From Bacillota bacterium (GTDB lineage: Bacteria > Bacillota > Clostridia > Saccharofermentanales > UBA5734): a DNA stretch of 6,296 nucleotides. Both the position numbers and the translations under genes were made by a program. The stretch is taken from NCBI GenBank assembly GCA_023438965.1, contig JAEXPB010000209.1, forward strand, positions 1 through 6,296, given 5' to 3'. The notes below the pieces were generated by a model. That model was given only the letters and a program-made list of their open reading frames with translations. It was not told the DNA's origin and made no database searches. This document shows positions 4,927 to 6,296 of the stretch, piece after piece. Each line of letters starts with the position of its first letter. Position 1 is the stretch's first letter.

Positions 4927-5676
4927 GTGGATAACTTGTTTATTGTCATGCCGGCTTACAATGAAGCGGCGGCTATCAGCCAGGTGATCGGCAAATGGTA
5001 TCCGCTGCTGCAGCTGGGCAGTCCGGACAGCCGGCTGGTGATTGTCAATGATGGCAGCCGGGATGATACCCTTGCCATCTGCCGGGAGATGACTCACCGC
5101 CTGGATCGCCTGACCGTGCTGGACAAGGCTAATTCCGGACACGGACCGGCTTGCCTGACCGCATACCGTTATGCTGTCGGTCAGGGCGCCGACTATATCT
5201 TCCAGACTGATTCCGATGACCAGACCAATCCAGATGAAGTGCGTCGGTTTTGGACAAACCGGACCCTGTATGATATCCAGATCGGCGTTCGACGGCATCG
5301 CCAGGATGGGGCAGCACGCATCCTGGTGACCAAAGTGCTGCAGCTGGTGCTGCTGCTGACAATCGGGGTGTCGGTCAGGGATGCGAATACTCCTTTTCGT
5401 TTGATCAGCCGTGCGGCCTTGGTCCGCTACCTGAACCTGATCCCGCCGGACTTCTTTCTCGCCAACGCCCTGATGACGGCTATCGCGGTATACCGGATGG
5501 ACCGGGTCGGCTGGCATGACATCACTTTCAAGCCGCGTGCGGCCGGCAAGAATTCGATCAACATGCGGCGAATATGGACCATCGGCCTCCACTCGATCGG
5601 TGCTTTCCGGGCGGCCGGGAAAAAACTGCGGCAGGCGGTCAGGACAGCTGATAGCGGATCGCCAGACAAATATTGA
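4927..5676 (+). CDS. Family 2 glycosyltransferase, polyprenyl-phosphate sugar transferase type
   Basis: This 249-residue GT-A enzyme probably transfers a sugar from a nucleotide sugar, most likely to a polyprenyl phosphate at the inner face of the membrane, for later glycan or lipid modification. The nucleotide-binding half shows VMPAYNE at 7-13, IVNDGSRDDT at 39-48 and the metal-binding DSDDQ at 95-99. The acceptor half has a hydrophobic stretch ILVTKVLQLVLLLTIGVSV (about 132-150), DANTPFRLISR at 152-162 and FKPRAAGKNSIN at 201-212, which recall dolichol-phosphate mannose synthase-like enzymes. There are no C-terminal TM helices of the GtrB type. The GTG at 4927 is chosen because AGGGAAGG lies 8 nt upstream and a promoter fits; the frame is open from 4867 but that start falls in the -35. 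The sugar and acceptor are unknown. The stop codon overlaps the -35 of the tRNA promoter. Confidence 0.9.
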   Translation: MDNLFIVMPAYNEAAAISQVIGKWYPLLQLGSPDSRLVIVNDGSRDDTLAICREMTHRLDRLTVLDKANSGHGPACLTAYRYAVGQGADYIFQTDSDDQTNPDEVRRFWTNRTLYDIQIGVRRHRQDGAARILVTKVLQLVLLLTIGVSVRDANTPFRLISRAALVRYLNLIPPDFFLANALMTAIAVYRMDRVGWHDITFKPRAAGKNSINMRRIWTIGLHSIGAFRAAGKKLRQAVRTADSGSPDKY

Positions 5677-5701
5677 CAAAATGCCGGTTACCGCTGATAA
5701 T
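5673..5701 (+). promoter_or_regulatory. Strong promoter of the tRNA-Thr gene
   Basis: TTGACA (5673-5678), a perfect -35, and GATAAT (5696-5701) are exactly 17 nt apart. The start would be near 5708, just before the tRNA. The -35 overlaps the TGA of the glycosyltransferase gene. Confidence 0.8.
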
Positions 5702-5716
5702 GGTTTTGCTGTTGAT

Positions 5717-5792
5717 GCCTGTGTAGCTCAGCTGGTAGAGCAGCTGATTTGTAATCAGCAGGTCGGGGGTCCGAATCCGTCCACAGGCTCCA
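5717..5792 (+). tRNA. tRNA-Thr (anticodon UGU), atypical T arm
   Basis: The cloverleaf is clear: acceptor stem GCCTGTG (5717-5723) pairs perfectly with CACAGGC (5782-5788); D arm GCTC/GAGC with GG in the loop; anticodon stem GCTGA/TCAGC with loop TTTGTAA and anticodon TGT at 5750-5752; discriminator T; CCA encoded at 5790-5792. It reads ACA and, by wobble, probably other Thr codons. The T arm is odd: GGGGG (5765-5769) faces CCGTC (5777-5781), leaving a G-G mismatch at 51-63 and a G-T wobble at 50-64. The loop is TCCGAAT, with C in place of the near-universal T at position 55. A strong promoter and a terminator flank it, so it looks expressed as a single unit. Confidence 0.92.
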
Positions 5793-5796
5793 AGAT

Positions 5797-5837
5797 AAAA
5801 ACCGCGCGATGCCTGATATCAAGCGGTTTTTGTTTTT
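5797..5837 (+). terminator. Rho-independent terminator after tRNA-Thr
   Basis: AAAAACCGC (5797-5805) pairs with GCGGTTTTT (5823-5831) as a perfect 9-bp stem with a 17-nt loop, followed by GTTTTTC. It begins 4 nt after the CCA end. Confidence 0.8.
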
Positions 5838-5921
5838 CAACCATCAATCGGCTTGCCAATTCCGCAGCCAATTCGGGTTGGTTTCGATTTCGGGTCATTC
5901 CTGCCCTTTCAGCGACCGCGC
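5838..5921. other. Intergenic stretch with no gene seen
   Basis: Between the tRNA terminator and the next promoter I find no supported gene, repeat or RNA. An open frame crosses it on the + strand but also runs through the tRNA and has no credible start. Confidence 0.5.
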
Positions 5922-5951
5922 TTGTTCCGAATAGCGAAATGCGTTTATAAT
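5922..5951 (+). promoter_or_regulatory. Promoter of the partial membrane protein gene
   Basis: TTGTTC (5922-5927) and a perfect TATAAT (5946-5951) are 18 nt apart. The predicted start near 5958 gives a 5' UTR of about 75 nt. Confidence 0.65.
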
Positions 5952-6032
5952 AATGGCAGCGATGTCATACAAGAATCGCAGAGCAATGGTCGATAATCTG
6001 TTCATGACAAATCAGCCGAAGGAGGAAAGAAG

Positions 6033-6296
6033 ATGCCTTTACAACGCAAACGCTGGTTGTTGATTTTTGTCCTGGGAATCGCTGTCTTTATCATTGCCAA
6101 CCTGACCTTGAGCTTCACACAGGATGTCCTCTATTTCCCGACGGTCATGATGATCGGTGCTTTCCTGATACCGGTGACCTTTGTCGCCTTTTTCTATGAA
6201 CAGGAGAACTTGTTCGATCGGGGTGTCCATACCGGCAGCATTTTACCGACCCTGCTGCTTTGCTCTCTGCTCGGCGGACTGATCGGAACCCTGGCT
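6033..6296 (+). CDS. Multi-pass membrane protein, N-terminal 88 residues (possibly PrsW family); runs off the window
   Basis: AAGGAGG lies 7 nt before the ATG at 6033-6035 and the frame stays open to the end of the window. The visible part has three hydrophobic segments at about 7-26, 34-54 and 69-88, with a positively charged start (QRKR) placing the N terminus inside. The stretch FLIPVTFVAFFYEQE followed by a linker with FDRG and then LLLCSLLGGLIGTLA resembles the N-terminal part of PrsW-type intramembrane glutamic proteases, which cleave membrane-bound substrates such as anti-sigma factors. The catalytic EE motif would lie beyond the window, so this is a suggestion only. It has its own promoter and does not depend on the tRNA unit. 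Confidence 0.85.
   Translation, partial: MPLQRKRWLLIFVLGIAVFIIANLTLSFTQDVLYFPTVMMIGAFLIPVTFVAFFYEQENLFDRGVHTGSILPTLLLCSLLGGLIGTLA

Noticed and set aside
4885..5679. Minus-strand open frame of 264 residues
   Set aside because: Antisense to the glycosyltransferase. The open frame results from GC-rich codon bias on the coding strand, and the product shows no recognisable domain.
5717..5792. tRNA gene as an integration site of a mobile element
   Set aside because: No copy of the tRNA 3' end and no integrase gene is present in the window downstream.
5516..5950. Plus-strand open frame of 144 residues
   Set aside because: It runs through the glycosyltransferase end, the tRNA and its terminator, so it cannot be a real gene.

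Overview
This window looks like chromosomal DNA of a GC-rich member of the Bacillota, most likely a Clostridia-type anaerobe. The basis is a Spo0A-type DNA-binding domain, a DtxR/MntR regulator of the Firmicutes type, strong AGGAGG-like ribosome binding sites, sigma-A-like promoters, a tRNA gene with an encoded CCA end, and a Firmicutes-type HU. I cannot name a genus. I see no phage, transposase, CRISPR or plasmid genes; it reads as core housekeeping DNA with several lineage-specific genes.

Layout: (a) 2-376, the 3' part of a cyclophilin-type peptidyl-prolyl isomerase, convergent with (b) 384-776 (-), a DtxR/MntR-family metal-responsive repressor whose promoter overlaps a small palindrome. 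(c) 936-1190 (-), an 84-residue protein of unknown function (weak HPr-like resemblance) with its own terminator. (d) A divergent promoter region, then a two-gene + strand unit: a small two-TM protein (to 1807) overlapping by ATGA a HAD/Cof-type phosphatase (1804-2688). (e) 2802-3479 (+), a protein with a Spo0A C-terminal-like DNA-binding domain but no recognisable receiver domain, preceded by a five-codon leader ORF with the better ribosome binding site. (f) 3484-3759 (-), HU, whose likely terminator hairpin lies inside the 3' coding region of the convergent Spo0A-like gene. (g) 3983-4690 (-), a TVP38/TMEM64 (VTT) membrane protein. (h) A divergent intergenic region with a 19-bp tandem repeat. 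(i) 4927-5676 (+), a family 2 glycosyltransferase of the polyprenyl-phosphate-sugar type. (j) 5717-5792 (+), a tRNA-Thr(UGU) with its own strong promoter and terminator but an atypical T arm. (k) From 6033 to the end, the start of a multi-pass membrane protein, possibly PrsW-like.

The genes do not form one pathway. The clear couplings are the two-TM/HAD overlap and probable readthrough into the Spo0A-like gene. The rest are single-gene units with individual promoters. The most unusual items are the receiver-less Spo0A-like protein with its leader, the atypical tRNA-Thr T arm, and the terminator embedded in a convergent coding region.
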